From the NCBI GenBank assembly GCA_963668605.1, contig OY764903.1, forward strand, positions 6,386,001 to 6,450,000: a DNA stretch of 64,000 nucleotides, in the 5' to 3' direction. Made by a program: the position numbers and the translations under genes. Positions 1 to 10,708 of the stretch are shown piece by piece. Below the pieces are notes generated by a model that was not told where the DNA came from, searched no databases, and saw only the letters and a list, made by a program, of their open reading frames with translations. This DNA is from G963668605 sp963668605. Lineage in GTDB: Bacteria; Acidobacteriota; Terriglobia; Bryobacterales; Bryobacteraceae. Numbering within the stretch: the stretch's first letter is position 1; each line of letters opens with the position of its first letter.

Positions 1-1196
1 GCGATCGCTGTATTCGGATGCCGCAGGATCCGTTCAATGTCTTCGGGTCCCATCTTGTGATATATCATCTGTGCCCCGCCCGCGACGATCATTTCAAGTA
101 CAGTCTCGATCTCGTTATCGACCGTTTTCTCGCGGCCCTTCATGGCCGTGATCTCGCTGATGGTCTTTCCGTCATACGCCGGCTCGGGATTGAAACGCGC
201 AACCGTCGCGTAGGAGTAATCCGGTTGCCCTTTGTGCTTCAGCAGATCTTTCATCGCGGCCTTGATCTTGGCGAGCGTCGCAGCGTCATCCATGCGTTCC
301 TTGACCTTCGTCTGTCCGTCCGCAAGTGCCCATGTTGGCAGCAACGTGCTGAGACTCGTGCTGGAACGGTCATAGGGATACTGGTCCACTACAACGTCCA
401 CACCTTCGCTCCGGAATTTTTCAACCAGGGCGAGAGCTTTTTCGCTCGCGCCCCAGACCGTTCGCGAGTCGATTTTGAAGTGCGACAGTTCGACGGGTAT
501 GCCGGCCTCCTTGCCGACAGTCACCGCTTCGGTGATGGCCTCCAGTACGTGTTCCCCTTCATCGCGCATGTGGCTGGCATAGATGCCGCCGTGCTTTGCA
601 GCAACCTTGGCCAGCGCCACAACCTCTTCGGTATTCGAGTACGTTCCTGGGGCATAGATCAAGCCTGTGGAGAAGCCAACCGCGCCGTCGAGCATTCCCT
701 TCTCGACCATCGCTTGCATTTTTGCGATCTCTTCAGGACTAGCGAAACGGTTTTCGCGGCCCATGATCTCGCGCCGCACTGTGTTGTGGCCCACGAGCGA
801 AGCAACATTCAGCCCAATTCCGAGTTTCTCCAGCCGTCCGAAGAAATCCGCCAGATTTGCCTTCGAACCGCCACAGTTTCCGGTGACAATCGTAGTCACG
901 CCATCGAGCACGAGATTGTCGCCGCCGGGAATCTTTTCCACGAACTCTTCGACATGAGTGTGGACATCAATAAACCCAGGCGCGAGTACACGATTCGCCG
1001 CATCGACGGTCTTATAGGCGGTGGCCTTGGAGAGTTTGCCTATCGCGGCAATGCGTCCATCGCGCACGCCCACATCGGCGCGAAACCAAGGATTGCCACT
1101 GCCATCAATCACGCGCGCATTGCGGATCAGTACATCATAATCCGCCGCAAACGCCGTAACGGCGAGCAGGAAAAGAGCCGGCAAAGAGGCAGTCAT
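1..1196 (-). CDS. N-acyl-D-amino-acid deacylase family amidohydrolase (partial)
   Basis: Reading the minus strand from the ATG at 1196 gives an open frame that runs off the window at base 1, so the C-terminus is missing (398 codons visible). It begins with a hydrophobic leader ending in Ala-Ala (residues 1-18), implying export. The mature part opens with the typical amidohydrolase strand (DYDVLIRNARVIDGSG), then APGFIDVHTHVEE near residue 80 with the HxH metal pair, and GVTTIVTGNCGGS near residue 108, which carries the Cys typical of D-aminoacylases and related N-acyl-D-amino-acid deacylases. The family hydrolyses N-acyl-D-amino acids or D-aminoacyl esters; the substrate cannot be told from sequence. 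It lies 39 bases downstream of the 2-hydroxyacid dehydrogenase gene on the same strand and may be co-transcribed with it. The long plus-strand ORF over this region is its antisense shadow. Confidence 0.85.
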   Translation of the reverse strand, partial: MTASLPALFLLAVTAFAADYDVLIRNARVIDGSGNPWFRADVGVRDGRIAAIGKLSKATAYKTVDAANRVLAPGFIDVHTHVEEFVEKIPGGDNLVLDGVTTIVTGNCGGSKANLADFFGRLEKLGIGLNVASLVGHNTVRREIMGRENRFASPEEIAKMQAMVEKGMLDGAVGFSTGLIYAPGTYSNTEEVVALAKVAAKHGGIYASHMRDEGEHVLEAITEAVTVGKEAGIPVELSHFKIDSRTVWGASEKALALVEKFRSEGVDVVVDQYPYDRSSTSLSTLLPTWALADGQTKVKERMDDAATLAKIKAAMKDLLKHKGQPDYSYATVARFNPEPAYDGKTISEITAMKGREKTVDNEIETVLEMIVAGGAQMIYHKMGPEDIERILRHPNTAI

Positions 1197-1235
1197 AGAT
1201 CGAGTATGCCGCACCGCAAGATACGGGCTTTGGCT

Positions 1236-2243
1236 TCAATAGCCTTTCTGCTTGTCGACGACGTTGAGCAGCGGCTTTCCGTCCACGAAACGGCGTATGT
1301 TTTCTTTGACGGTTCCGGCCATGCGCCCGAAGTCCTGGTCGGATCGTCCGGCGATGTGCGGCGTCACGATGGCGTTATCGAATTTCCAAAGCGCATGGCC
1401 CTTGGGCAGCGGCTCCGGATCGGTAACGTCGACGCCGGCGCCGGCCAACCGCTTTTCATCCAAAGCCTTGACGAGTCCGCCCATGTCGTACAGTGCGCCG
1501 CGGCTGACGGCTATGAAGTACGAGTTCTTTTTCATCAACTCAAACTGGCGGCTGCCCATCATCTTTTGGCTCTTGGGCGTGGCCGGAGCGGAGACGAAGA
1601 CCACGTCGGCCTCGGGCAGAACCTCATCCAGTTGATCGGGCTTCACCACGCGTTTGAGAAATGGCACGAACGGCTTATCCTCGGGATCGACGCCGATCAC
1701 GTTCATTCCGAACGCATTCGCGCGGATCGCGATCTGTGAGCCGATGCCTCCAACGCCGATCACCACCGCTGTCTTGCCATTCAACTCGATGCCGTGAAAC
1801 GCGCCCCGGTCCCAGTTCTGCATTCGCGCATTTGTGTAAAGCGTGTGCAGATTGCGGGAAAGCATCAACAACATGGCCAGCGCGTGGTCCGCGATCTCGG
1901 GCCCCTGCACAATTTTGTTGTTGGTCAGGATGATATCGCTGTCGCGCAGTTCGTTGCCGCCGGGTTGGAACAGCACCCGCTCGACGCCGGCGCTTACCAC
2001 CTGCACCCACTTCAGGCGCTTCGCGGCACGTAGCGCGTCCGGCGGGATTTCGCCGATGTAGGCGTCGGCGTCGGCGATTTCCTGCATCACGTTAGCTGGT
2101 GTGACCGGAACGATTCGGGCTTTCGGCGTCACATCCTGAAGTTGATCGATCAACTCCCTGCCACCGGCCGCCACCAGAATCTTCTTCTGCTGCGCGGACA
2201 GCGCAACGGCGCAAAGCAGAGCTGCGAAAACAAGCTGTCGCAT
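1236..2243 (-). CDS. D-2-hydroxyacid dehydrogenase (exported?)
   Basis: This 335-residue protein belongs to the D-isomer-specific 2-hydroxyacid dehydrogenases. A Rossmann motif GVGGIGSQ lies near residue 163, and the catalytic set is visible: Arg in VSRGALYD, Glu in TDPEPLP and His in TPHIAG. The family reduces 2-keto acids with NAD(P)H. Unusually, the N-terminus (MRQLVFAALLCAVALSAQQ) looks like a cleavable signal peptide, which is odd for an enzyme that needs NAD(P)H; several secreted oxidoreductases in this window share the oddity. It lies 61 bases downstream of the BtuC-like permease gene, so read-through from the cobalamin operon is possible, but a role in cobalamin uptake is not implied. 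Substrate unknown. Confidence 0.85.
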   Translation of the reverse strand: MRQLVFAALLCAVALSAQQKKILVAAGGRELIDQLQDVTPKARIVPVTPANVMQEIADADAYIGEIPPDALRAAKRLKWVQVVSAGVERVLFQPGGNELRDSDIILTNNKIVQGPEIADHALAMLLMLSRNLHTLYTNARMQNWDRGAFHGIELNGKTAVVIGVGGIGSQIAIRANAFGMNVIGVDPEDKPFVPFLKRVVKPDQLDEVLPEADVVFVSAPATPKSQKMMGSRQFELMKKNSYFIAVSRGALYDMGGLVKALDEKRLAGAGVDVTDPEPLPKGHALWKFDNAIVTPHIAGRSDQDFGRMAGTVKENIRRFVDGKPLLNVVDKQKGY

Positions 2244-2304
2244 GAGGTCCCCTCTCTCGGTTCCAACAGACTAGCAGAATTTTCCAGTGAAAGGAACGAC
2301 GCGC

Positions 2305-3309
2305 TCAAGCCGCGCTGAAACTGCGCCGTTTGAGTAGATAAATGAAGAACGGGCCGCCCAGCATGGCGGTGGTCACGCCCACGGGAATCTCGATCGGCGA
2401 GAGCATGGTGCGCGACACGGTATCGCAGATAGCGAGGAACGCTCCGCCGAGGAAGAACGAGCAGGGGATCAGGATGCGGTGGTCGGCGCCCAGTTTCATG
2501 CGCAGCGCGTGCGGCACGATCAGGCCGATGAAGCCGATTGGGCCAGTCAATGCGGTAATGGAACCGGTCAGGAAGGAGCCGGCCAGATAGCCCGTCAGGA
2601 TGATGCGCGAGGTCGAGACGCCGCGCGCCGCCGCCCACTCTTCACCCACGGCTAGCAAGTTCCAGTCACGCGAGCGCCAGAAGAGCAGCATTGTCACCGG
2701 CAGCACCAGCGCCGCGAGCCACACGATGGTGCTGTAATCGACGGACTCGATGCCGCCCATCAGCCAGCGCACGATCGCGAACGACTGTCCGAACGTCGAC
2801 AGGTATTGCAGGAACATGATGGCCGCCATCGAGATGCTGTTGATCGTTGTTCCGCTCAGCAGCAATGTGAACGACGACATGCGGCGTTTCTCCGAAGCGA
2901 TCGCCAGTACCAGCAGAAGCACTATGCCCGAACCCGCGAAGGCCGCGGCCCAGGTGGCCGGGAACGGACCGATGTTCGACCACCCCAGGCAGATTGCTAG
3001 CACGGCGCCCAGCGACGCTCCACTCGAAACGCCGAGGGTGAATGGCGTTGCTAGCGCATCGCGCAGGAGCGCCTGAAACAGCACGCCCGCCACCGCGAGA
3101 CCGCCGCCCGCCAGTAGCGAGAGCAGCACGCGAGGTATCCGCGCATAGAACAGAATCTCTTTGTCCGGCGAAAGCCCGGCGAGCGCGCGCGTGTAGTTCA
3201 CAGTCGAGGAGCCAAGCAAAGGAGCGAGCAGCCCTACGGCCAGCATCAGCGCCGCCGAGGCTCCCGCCAGCAGCCACATGCGCCGCGAGGTCAGCGTTCT
3301 AGCCGCCAT
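2305..3309 (-). CDS. btuC: FecCD/BtuC-type ABC transporter permease
   Basis: This is a hydrophobic protein of about 334 residues with some nine or ten predicted membrane segments and the FecCD-family signatures: RIPRVLLSLLAGGGLAVAGVLFQ near the N-terminus and GPIGFIGLIVPHALR in the coupling-helix region. It forms the channel of a type II ABC importer for corrinoids or siderophores. I chose the ATG at 3309, which overlaps the end of the ATPase gene by 11 bases; the ATG at 3360 would add 17 polar residues and a 62-base overlap. It is the last gene of the riboswitch-led operon, so cobalamin or a corrinoid is the likely cargo. Confidence 0.88.
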   Translation of the reverse strand: MAARTLTSRRMWLLAGASAALMLAVGLLAPLLGSSTVNYTRALAGLSPDKEILFYARIPRVLLSLLAGGGLAVAGVLFQALLRDALATPFTLGVSSGASLGAVLAICLGWSNIGPFPATWAAAFAGSGIVLLLVLAIASEKRRMSSFTLLLSGTTINSISMAAIMFLQYLSTFGQSFAIVRWLMGGIESVDYSTIVWLAALVLPVTMLLFWRSRDWNLLAVGEEWAAARGVSTSRIILTGYLAGSFLTGSITALTGPIGFIGLIVPHALRMKLGADHRILIPCSFFLGGAFLAICDTVSRTMLSPIEIPVGVTTAMLGGPFFIYLLKRRSFSAA

Positions 3310-4069
3310 ATACCACCCACGGCCGTCCTTGCGGACCGTTCGCGATGCAGGCGTCGACATCGAAAACGCGCTTGAGCGTCGCGGCCGTGATCACTTCCAG
3401 CGGCGACGCGTCGGCCACGACCTGGCCGTCCTGGAGAACGATGACACGATCGGAAAAAGCTGCGGCCAGATTCAGGTCGTGCGTGACCGCGACCGCCATG
3501 ATCCCGCGGCGCACCTGCTCGCAGAGAATCCTGTAAATCGAGACTTGGTGCTTGAGATCGAGAAACGTCGTCGGTTCGTCGAGCAGCAGCGCAGTGGGCC
3601 GCTGCGCCAGTGCCGACGCCAGCACCACGCGTTGTCGTTCACCGCCGCTCAGCGAGCGGAAATCGCGCGTGCGAAAAGCGAGGGTATCCGTCTGTTCCAT
3701 CGCCTGCTCCACGGCCTCGCGGTCCTCGTCGGACTCGAACATGCCATCGCTGTGGGGCATGCGGCCCATCAGCACGACTTGTTCCGCGCTGAACGGGAAC
3801 TCCAGGCGCAGACTCTGGGGTACGAAGGAAACCTCGCGGGCGAACTCGCGCCGCCGCCATTTGTGGACGCTCACACCACCATAGGCGCACTCTCCTGTGT
3901 ATCCCGAGCGCAGTCCCGCCATGATGCCAAGCAGCGTCGATTTGCCCGCGCCGTTCGGCCCGACCACTGCGACCATCTGGGCTCCGGAAAACTCCAGTGT
4001 GACATCGCGCAAAACACTCTTGCCGTTGTACTGCATCCCGACGCCGCGCAGTGAAAACGTGCGTGTCAG
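3299..4069 (-). CDS. btuD: BtuD/FecE-type ABC transporter ATPase, probable CTG start
   Basis: ATP-binding subunit of the import system. Visible motifs are Walker A GPNGAGKSTLLG, Q-loop SFVPQ, signature LSGGERQR, Walker B ALLLDEPTTFLD and the switch His in AVTHDLNL. The start is unusual. The conserved first strand begins with residues TRTFSLRGVGMQY, upstream of the first ATG (4036), and no ATG, GTG or TTG sits at the right place. A CTG at 4069-4067 overlaps the stop of the upstream gene (CTGA) and lies 7 bases after a perfect GGAGG. I therefore infer a CTG start and translational coupling to the binding-protein gene. The frame stays open upstream to an ATG at 4210, but that would add about 47 residues overlapping the upstream gene. 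Confidence 0.88.
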   Translation of the reverse strand: MTRTFSLRGVGMQYNGKSVLRDVTLEFSGAQMVAVVGPNGAGKSTLLGIMAGLRSGYTGECAYGGVSVHKWRRREFAREVSFVPQSLRLEFPFSAEQVVLMGRMPHSDGMFESDEDREAVEQAMEQTDTLAFRTRDFRSLSGGERQRVVLASALAQRPTALLLDEPTTFLDLKHQVSIYRILCEQVRRGIMAVAVTHDLNLAAAFSDRVIVLQDGQVVADASPLEVITAATLKRVFDVDACIANGPQGRPWVVYGG

Positions 4070-4902
4070 AGACCCGCCTCCGGGTGCAGCATGCGTGCGA
4101 ATTCGCGAGCCGCATCGACGATTCGAGGGCCGGGCACCACGAAGATGTCTGAGGCGACCGCGAAGACATGACGCTGGCGCACGGCAGAGATCATGGGGTA
4201 CTTGCTCCAAAGCGCCACGACGGATCGCTTATGCGCTTCCGTCACACCGACGGTTTGCGCCATGTCGCCCATGTCGATAATCACTTCCGGATCGCGCGCG
4301 AGGATCTCCTCTATGCCGACCTTAGGATACGCCGCACCCGCGTTCGCGAAAATATTCCTGCCTCCGGCGAGCGCCATCAACTCGTTCAAATAAGAGTTCC
4401 GGCCCACGGCCACGAGGCCCTCGATCGAATTCGGATTGCGGCCTACGATGAACATCACCCGCCGTGCCGGCCGGTTCGCGGTCTTCCTGCGGATCGTCTC
4501 AAGATCCGCGCGCATGCGGGCATCGAGCGCTGCTGCGCGCTCGGGCACACCGGTGGCCGCGCCGATCCGGCGGATCGAGTCGTAGATGTCCGCGACGGCG
4601 GGATGATCCACCTCGATAGTCTTGAGACCCATGCCCTGCAATTTCTCACTGAGCCGGATGGGGTTCTTCTGGATTACGACAAGGTCCGGGCGCAGGCTGA
4701 GAATGATTTCGAGGTTCGGCTGCAGGAATGTCCCGATGCGCGGCTTTTTCTGCGCTTCGGCGGGGTAGTTGCAGTATTGGGTGACGCCGACGACTTTGTC
4801 TCCGAGGCCGAGAGCATAGAGGATCTCGGTCGCCGCCGGGGCGGTGGATACGATCCGCCCCGGCGCTGCCCACATCAACGTAAATGCCAGTAAGGCTACC
4901 AT
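4066..4902 (-). CDS. btuF: BtuF-like cobalamin/corrinoid-binding protein
   Basis: This 278-residue periplasmic binding protein has a short hydrophobic leader (MVALLAFTLMWAAPG) and the helical-backbone fold of class III binding proteins. It opens with RIVSTAPAATEILYALGLGDKVVGVTQYC, continues to RPDLVV near residue 93, and has EEILARDPEVIIDMGD in the second lobe. It would hand the substrate to the BtuC/BtuD transporter. The ATG lies 7 bases inside the end of the receptor gene, so translation is probably coupled. The riboswitch upstream of the operon is the main reason to assign a corrinoid rather than iron-siderophore substrate. Confidence 0.88.
   Translation of the reverse strand: MVALLAFTLMWAAPGRIVSTAPAATEILYALGLGDKVVGVTQYCNYPAEAQKKPRIGTFLQPNLEIILSLRPDLVVIQKNPIRLSEKLQGMGLKTIEVDHPAVADIYDSIRRIGAATGVPERAAALDARMRADLETIRRKTANRPARRVMFIVGRNPNSIEGLVAVGRNSYLNELMALAGGRNIFANAGAAYPKVGIEEILARDPEVIIDMGDMAQTVGVTEAHKRSVVALWSKYPMISAVRQRHVFAVASDIFVVPGPRIVDAAREFARMLHPEAGL
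4077..4081 (-). promoter_or_regulatory. Shine-Dalgarno GGAGG supporting a CTG start
   Basis: On the minus strand GGAGG at 4081-4077 is followed by a 7-base spacer and CTG at 4069. It decides the start of the ATPase gene, whose conserved N-terminal strand has no canonical start codon at that spot. Confidence 0.6.
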
Positions 4903-7133
4903 CCGATCCTTAGGCCGCCGCGGAGTGCGCGCGAGAGGCTCGAATAGCCGAGCGCTTCTTCATATCTGCTGTTCAATAGATTGTCGGCGCGCAGGAACGG
5001 TGTGACATGCTGGTTCACACGGAAACTGCCGCCGGCATAGACGTTCTGATATCCGGGATTGCGCGTGACGCCCAGGAAATCTGTGTCCTGCATCTCTCCC
5101 ATCAGTCTGGCTCCGGCCACAAACGACCAGCGCCTGGGTGCGACCGAAATTGAGACCGACCCGGTGTGCTTAGGTCGCCGGGTCAACTCCTGCCCGATGC
5201 CGTTCGTCAGGCTCTGAGGCTGCGTCGAATCGGTGATGCGCGTGTATAGCAGCGTGTAGGCGCCGTTCAGAGTCACGAATTTCGCAACGCGCAGGCGGCC
5301 TGAAAACTCGACTCCCCTCGCCCAGCTCGCGCCGATGTTGTCCCAACTGCCCCACACCGGCGGCGGCAGCGAGACAAACGCGATCAGGTCGTGGAAGCTG
5401 CTCCAGAAGGCGGCGGCTTCGGTGCGCAGGCGGCGTCCAAACCACTCCTGCACCAGGCCCGCTTCGTAGCTGTTGGTTTTTTCGAGACGCAGATTCGGGT
5501 TGCCGCTATAGTAGGCCTCCTTGGCGAAGTTTTGCAGCAGGCTCGGCTCGGTGATGCCGCGGCCCGCACTCAAACGGAAGAACGTGGAGGAATGCGCGCC
5601 CTTCTCGCCGAAGAGCAGAAAACTCGCGGAGCCGCGCGGAGCGATCTTTGTGCCGAACACGCTGCTGTTTTCCGCGCGCAATCCGCCGGACAGGAAAATG
5701 CGCCGTCCAATGGAGTACTGTTCCATGGCGAAAAAGCCGTTCTTGTGGCGGTCCACGTTGAGCGCGGAGATGTCGCCCGCCTGGCGCTCGAAGTTATAGC
5801 CGAAGACGAACGCGCCGCCCTGATGCGTCAGTGTGCCTTGATAGTCGAAGCGCGACCGGGAGACTTCCGATACATACGGTGCGTCGCCCGGATAGAGCAA
5901 CTGGACCGATTTTGAAATTCGCGTTCCCTGGGGGATCGACGCAGGTAGGTTACGGGGATCGAGAATCGCTTCTCGATAAACACGTTTTTCGGGCGTCGCA
6001 ACGTCGCGCAGTAGCAGCGCCAGATCATAGGGGCCATCCATGACGAGGTCGGTGAAAACGTCGCGCGAGCGGTGATAGCCGAAGGAGACGCTTTGGAGGT
6101 AGCGCCGTCCGCGCGCGTCGTCGAGCCGCAGCGACACCGAAGAATCGCGCGCCGTCTCGTGCGAATCTCTGTCGAACAACCCGTAACGCACCTGGCCCGG
6201 CAGGCCGATTGTGGTGTCGAAACTTCTCAGCACGCCGCGCAGTTGCGTCGCCGGCGAGAAGCGGTAGCCCAGATTCGCGCTGCCGCCGGTGTTGCGGTAG
6301 TGGTCGTTGGCGAATTCGCCTACCGTATGCAGTTGGTCGGCGCTCAGCGAGTAGTCGAGCTTCGCACCGGATCCGCCGTTCAGGTTCGCCATCCAGCGGT
6401 CGGTCTGGAAACTGCCGCGCTCATAGCTGAATTCGCCGTGCGGCCGCTTGTTTTCGGCTTCGCCGCGGCGCGAGAAGATCTGCACCACGCCGCTGGCGGC
6501 TTCGGCTCCGAAGAGTACGCTTTGCGGCGCCCGGACCACCTCGATCCGTTCCACGTTTCCGGAACTCCAGGGCGATAGGTTGATCGCTCCGCCAGGATCG
6601 TTCACGGGCATGCCGTCGAGCAGGACAAGAGTGCCGCTGCTGGCAGCTCCGCGCGTGTACATCGAGATGAGGCCGCCTTCGCGCCCGGTCTGGTTGACGA
6701 TCATTCCCGGTAAGTCGCGCAGTGTGTCGGCCACCCACGGAAATTGCCGCGCACGTAGTTCGTCCCGCGTCACCACGTTGGCCGCTACGCCGGTTTCCTC
6801 GACGGGAATCTCCGCGCGCGTCGCGCTGACGACGATGCGTTCGACGACGCCCGCCAGTTTTAAGTCGATCCACGCGGGACTCCCGGCGGTGAGTTTTGTG
6901 GTTAGCGTCTCGAAGCCCGCCGCCGTTAGGCGCGCTTCGCAATCGCTGATCTGCGGAAAGCGGAATGCGCCGTCAAATCCAGTGGAGGCCGAGGCTCCGG
7001 CGCACTCGACCCGAACGCCGCGCATGCGCCGGCCCGATGGGTCGCTGACGATCCCTTCGATGCCTACCGGCTGTGCGGGCAGGATGCTGGCTGAGAGGAA
7101 AAAAAGGACGAGTCTGTATCTGTGTCTGGTCAT
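4896..7133 (-). CDS. btuB: BtuB-like TonB-dependent receptor
   Basis: Outer-membrane receptor of about 745 residues. After a signal peptide (MTRHRYRLVLFFLSASILPAQ) comes a short carboxypeptidase-regulatory-like domain, a TonB-box region (ERIVVSATRAEIP), a plug domain (NVVTRDEL, then IEVVRAPQSVLFGAEAASGVVQIFSRR), and a beta-barrel ending in aromatic-rich strands (SRALRGGLRIGW). The start at 7133 is preferred over the ATG at 7160 because GGGAGAA lies just before it and the signal peptide follows directly. It is the first gene after the cobalamin riboswitch and overlaps the binding-protein gene by 7 bases, so uptake of cobalamin or another corrinoid is the best assignment. Confidence 0.9.
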   Translation of the reverse strand: MTRHRYRLVLFFLSASILPAQPVGIEGIVSDPSGRRMRGVRVECAGASASTGFDGAFRFPQISDCEARLTAAGFETLTTKLTAGSPAWIDLKLAGVVERIVVSATRAEIPVEETGVAANVVTRDELRARQFPWVADTLRDLPGMIVNQTGREGGLISMYTRGAASSGTLVLLDGMPVNDPGGAINLSPWSSGNVERIEVVRAPQSVLFGAEAASGVVQIFSRRGEAENKRPHGEFSYERGSFQTDRWMANLNGGSGAKLDYSLSADQLHTVGEFANDHYRNTGGSANLGYRFSPATQLRGVLRSFDTTIGLPGQVRYGLFDRDSHETARDSSVSLRLDDARGRRYLQSVSFGYHRSRDVFTDLVMDGPYDLALLLRDVATPEKRVYREAILDPRNLPASIPQGTRISKSVQLLYPGDAPYVSEVSRSRFDYQGTLTHQGGAFVFGYNFERQAGDISALNVDRHKNGFFAMEQYSIGRRIFLSGGLRAENSSVFGTKIAPRGSASFLLFGEKGAHSSTFFRLSAGRGITEPSLLQNFAKEAYYSGNPNLRLEKTNSYEAGLVQEWFGRRLRTEAAAFWSSFHDLIAFVSLPPPVWGSWDNIGASWARGVEFSGRLRVAKFVTLNGAYTLLYTRITDSTQPQSLTNGIGQELTRRPKHTGSVSISVAPRRWSFVAGARLMGEMQDTDFLGVTRNPGYQNVYAGGSFRVNQHVTPFLRADNLLNSRYEEALGYSSLSRALRGGLRIGW

Positions 7134-7170
7134 GAAACGTTCTCCCACGGAACGCATCACTCATTTGGCA

Positions 7171-7320
7171 AGGGATCCGTCTCCTGACTCACGGCTGGGC
7201 GTTTCCCGGAGGGTCCGGGGGCGGGGTCTTCCCACTTTCGCAGTGACCTCGCTGCCTTAAAACATACCGTTTACAGTTGCGGGGCAGTGGCGGAATTTCA
7301 CCGCCTTCCTGTTGATCCCT
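7171..7320 (-). promoter_or_regulatory. Cobalamin (AdoCbl) riboswitch
   Basis: Read on the minus strand, this leader holds the hallmark blocks of the cobalamin riboswitch in order: GGTGAAATTCCGCCACTGCC, then CCCGCAACTGTAA, then GTGGGAAGACC, then the 3' block GTGAGTCAGGAGAC. The ends pair as P1: AGGGATC (7320-7314) with GATCCCT (7177-7171). It sits 38 bases upstream of the btuB-like start, so it probably acts on translation or early transcription, shutting off uptake when cobalamin is plentiful. A 5-bp hairpin with a UUCG loop (7354-7367) precedes the aptamer at the presumed 5' end of the transcript and may protect it. Confidence 0.95.
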
Positions 7321-7373
7321 CGCTCGCTGGTGAAGGTTGTCAAATATCGATTTGTTGCCGAAGCAACGTCACC

Positions 7374-7382
7374 AGTATATCA
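7374..7382 (-). promoter_or_regulatory. Candidate extended -10 promoter for the cobalamin operon
   Basis: The minus strand reads TGATATACT, an extended -10 element (TGn plus TATACT). There is no good -35 hexamer, as is usual for extended -10 promoters. A start about 7 bases downstream would put the 5' end of the RNA at the UUCG hairpin (7354-7367), just before the riboswitch. Confidence 0.4.
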
Positions 7383-7385
7383 CCC

Positions 7386-7406
7386 GCGCAGTTTTGGGCA
7401 CTGCGC
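7386..7406 (-). terminator. Hairpin after clpC (possible terminator)
   Basis: GCGCAGT and ACTGCGC form a 7-bp stem with a 7-base loop, 25 bases after the clpC stop. No clear U-run follows on the minus strand, so termination may be weak or factor-dependent. The hairpin also overlaps the -35 region of the cobalamin-operon promoter. Confidence 0.35.
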
Positions 7407-7430
7407 GACTCGTTCACCGCGGCTAGCGGG

Positions 7431-9897
<2,467 letters not shown>

Positions 9898-9905
<8 letters not shown>

Positions 9906-10647
9906 TTGGATTCCCGTCCCTGGAATTAACTCTCATTGTCTCAAGTGCAGGCCGCTCCGTCGAGGGAGTGAGTATCCCTTTGTCAAGTTTGAGAACGCGG
10001 TCGCAGCGTCGAGCATACCCCAGATTGTGCGTCACGAAGATCGCGGTCAGACCATGCGAACGCTGCAGATCCTCAATCAGATCCATGATCGCTTCGCCTG
10101 TCTTGTAGTCGAGATTACCTGTCGGCTCGTCCGCCAGTAGCAACTTCGGGCTGCCCGCCAAAGCGCGCGCCAGAACAACGCGCTGCTGCTCGCCGCCCGA
10201 AAGCTCTCCGGCCCGGTGCGTCACACGTGACTTCAAACCCACTTCATCGAGGCGCTCGGCTGCGGTTTTCGCCGCGTCGTCCGGCAGGCAGCCACGGATC
10301 AACAGCGGCATCATGACGTTCTCCAATGCGGAGAACTCAGGCAGCAGGTAGTGGATTTGCCAGACGAAGCCCATGCTGCGATTGCGCATCTGAGCCAAAT
10401 GCTCGTCGGAGAGCGTGGTGACTTCCTGATGTTCAAAAAAGATACGACCTGACGTCGGGCGGTCAAGTCCGCCTATCAGGTGCAGCAAAGTCGATTTGCC
10501 GGCGCCTGATTCGCCCACCAGGGCCAGACGTTCGCCGCGCTCCACCTCGAGGTTGATTCCGGCAAACACGACGAGTTCGCTGCCTCCTGACCGATAGGTC
10601 TTCGTCAGCTCTTCGGTTCGAACCAGAACGTTGTCAGCGTTGTCCAT
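9898..10647 (-). CDS. LolD/MacB-type ABC transporter ATPase (orphan)
   Basis: This 249-residue ATPase has Walker A GESGAGKSTLLHLIGG, a Q-loop in FVWQIHYLLPEFSALENVMMPLL, signature LSGGEQQR and Walker B LLLADEPTGNLD. The LLPEF-ALENVMMPLL stretch is characteristic of LolD, which powers lipoprotein release from the inner membrane, and of the related MacB and FtsE families. No FtsX- or LolC/E-like permease lies next to it; the neighbours are two Clp-family ATPases. It probably pairs with a permease encoded elsewhere. The 8-base overlap with clpC suggests coupled translation. Confidence 0.85.
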
Positions 10648-10708
10648 TCACCTGAAACCAGCCCTGCTCTTACGCTAGCACGGGTTCGCTGCCTGCCCGC
10701 GTGGACCT

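Noticed and set aside
18..1739. 573-residue plus-strand ORF
   Set aside because: Antisense to the D-aminoacylase and dehydrogenase genes, both with clear motifs; a GC-rich shadow frame.
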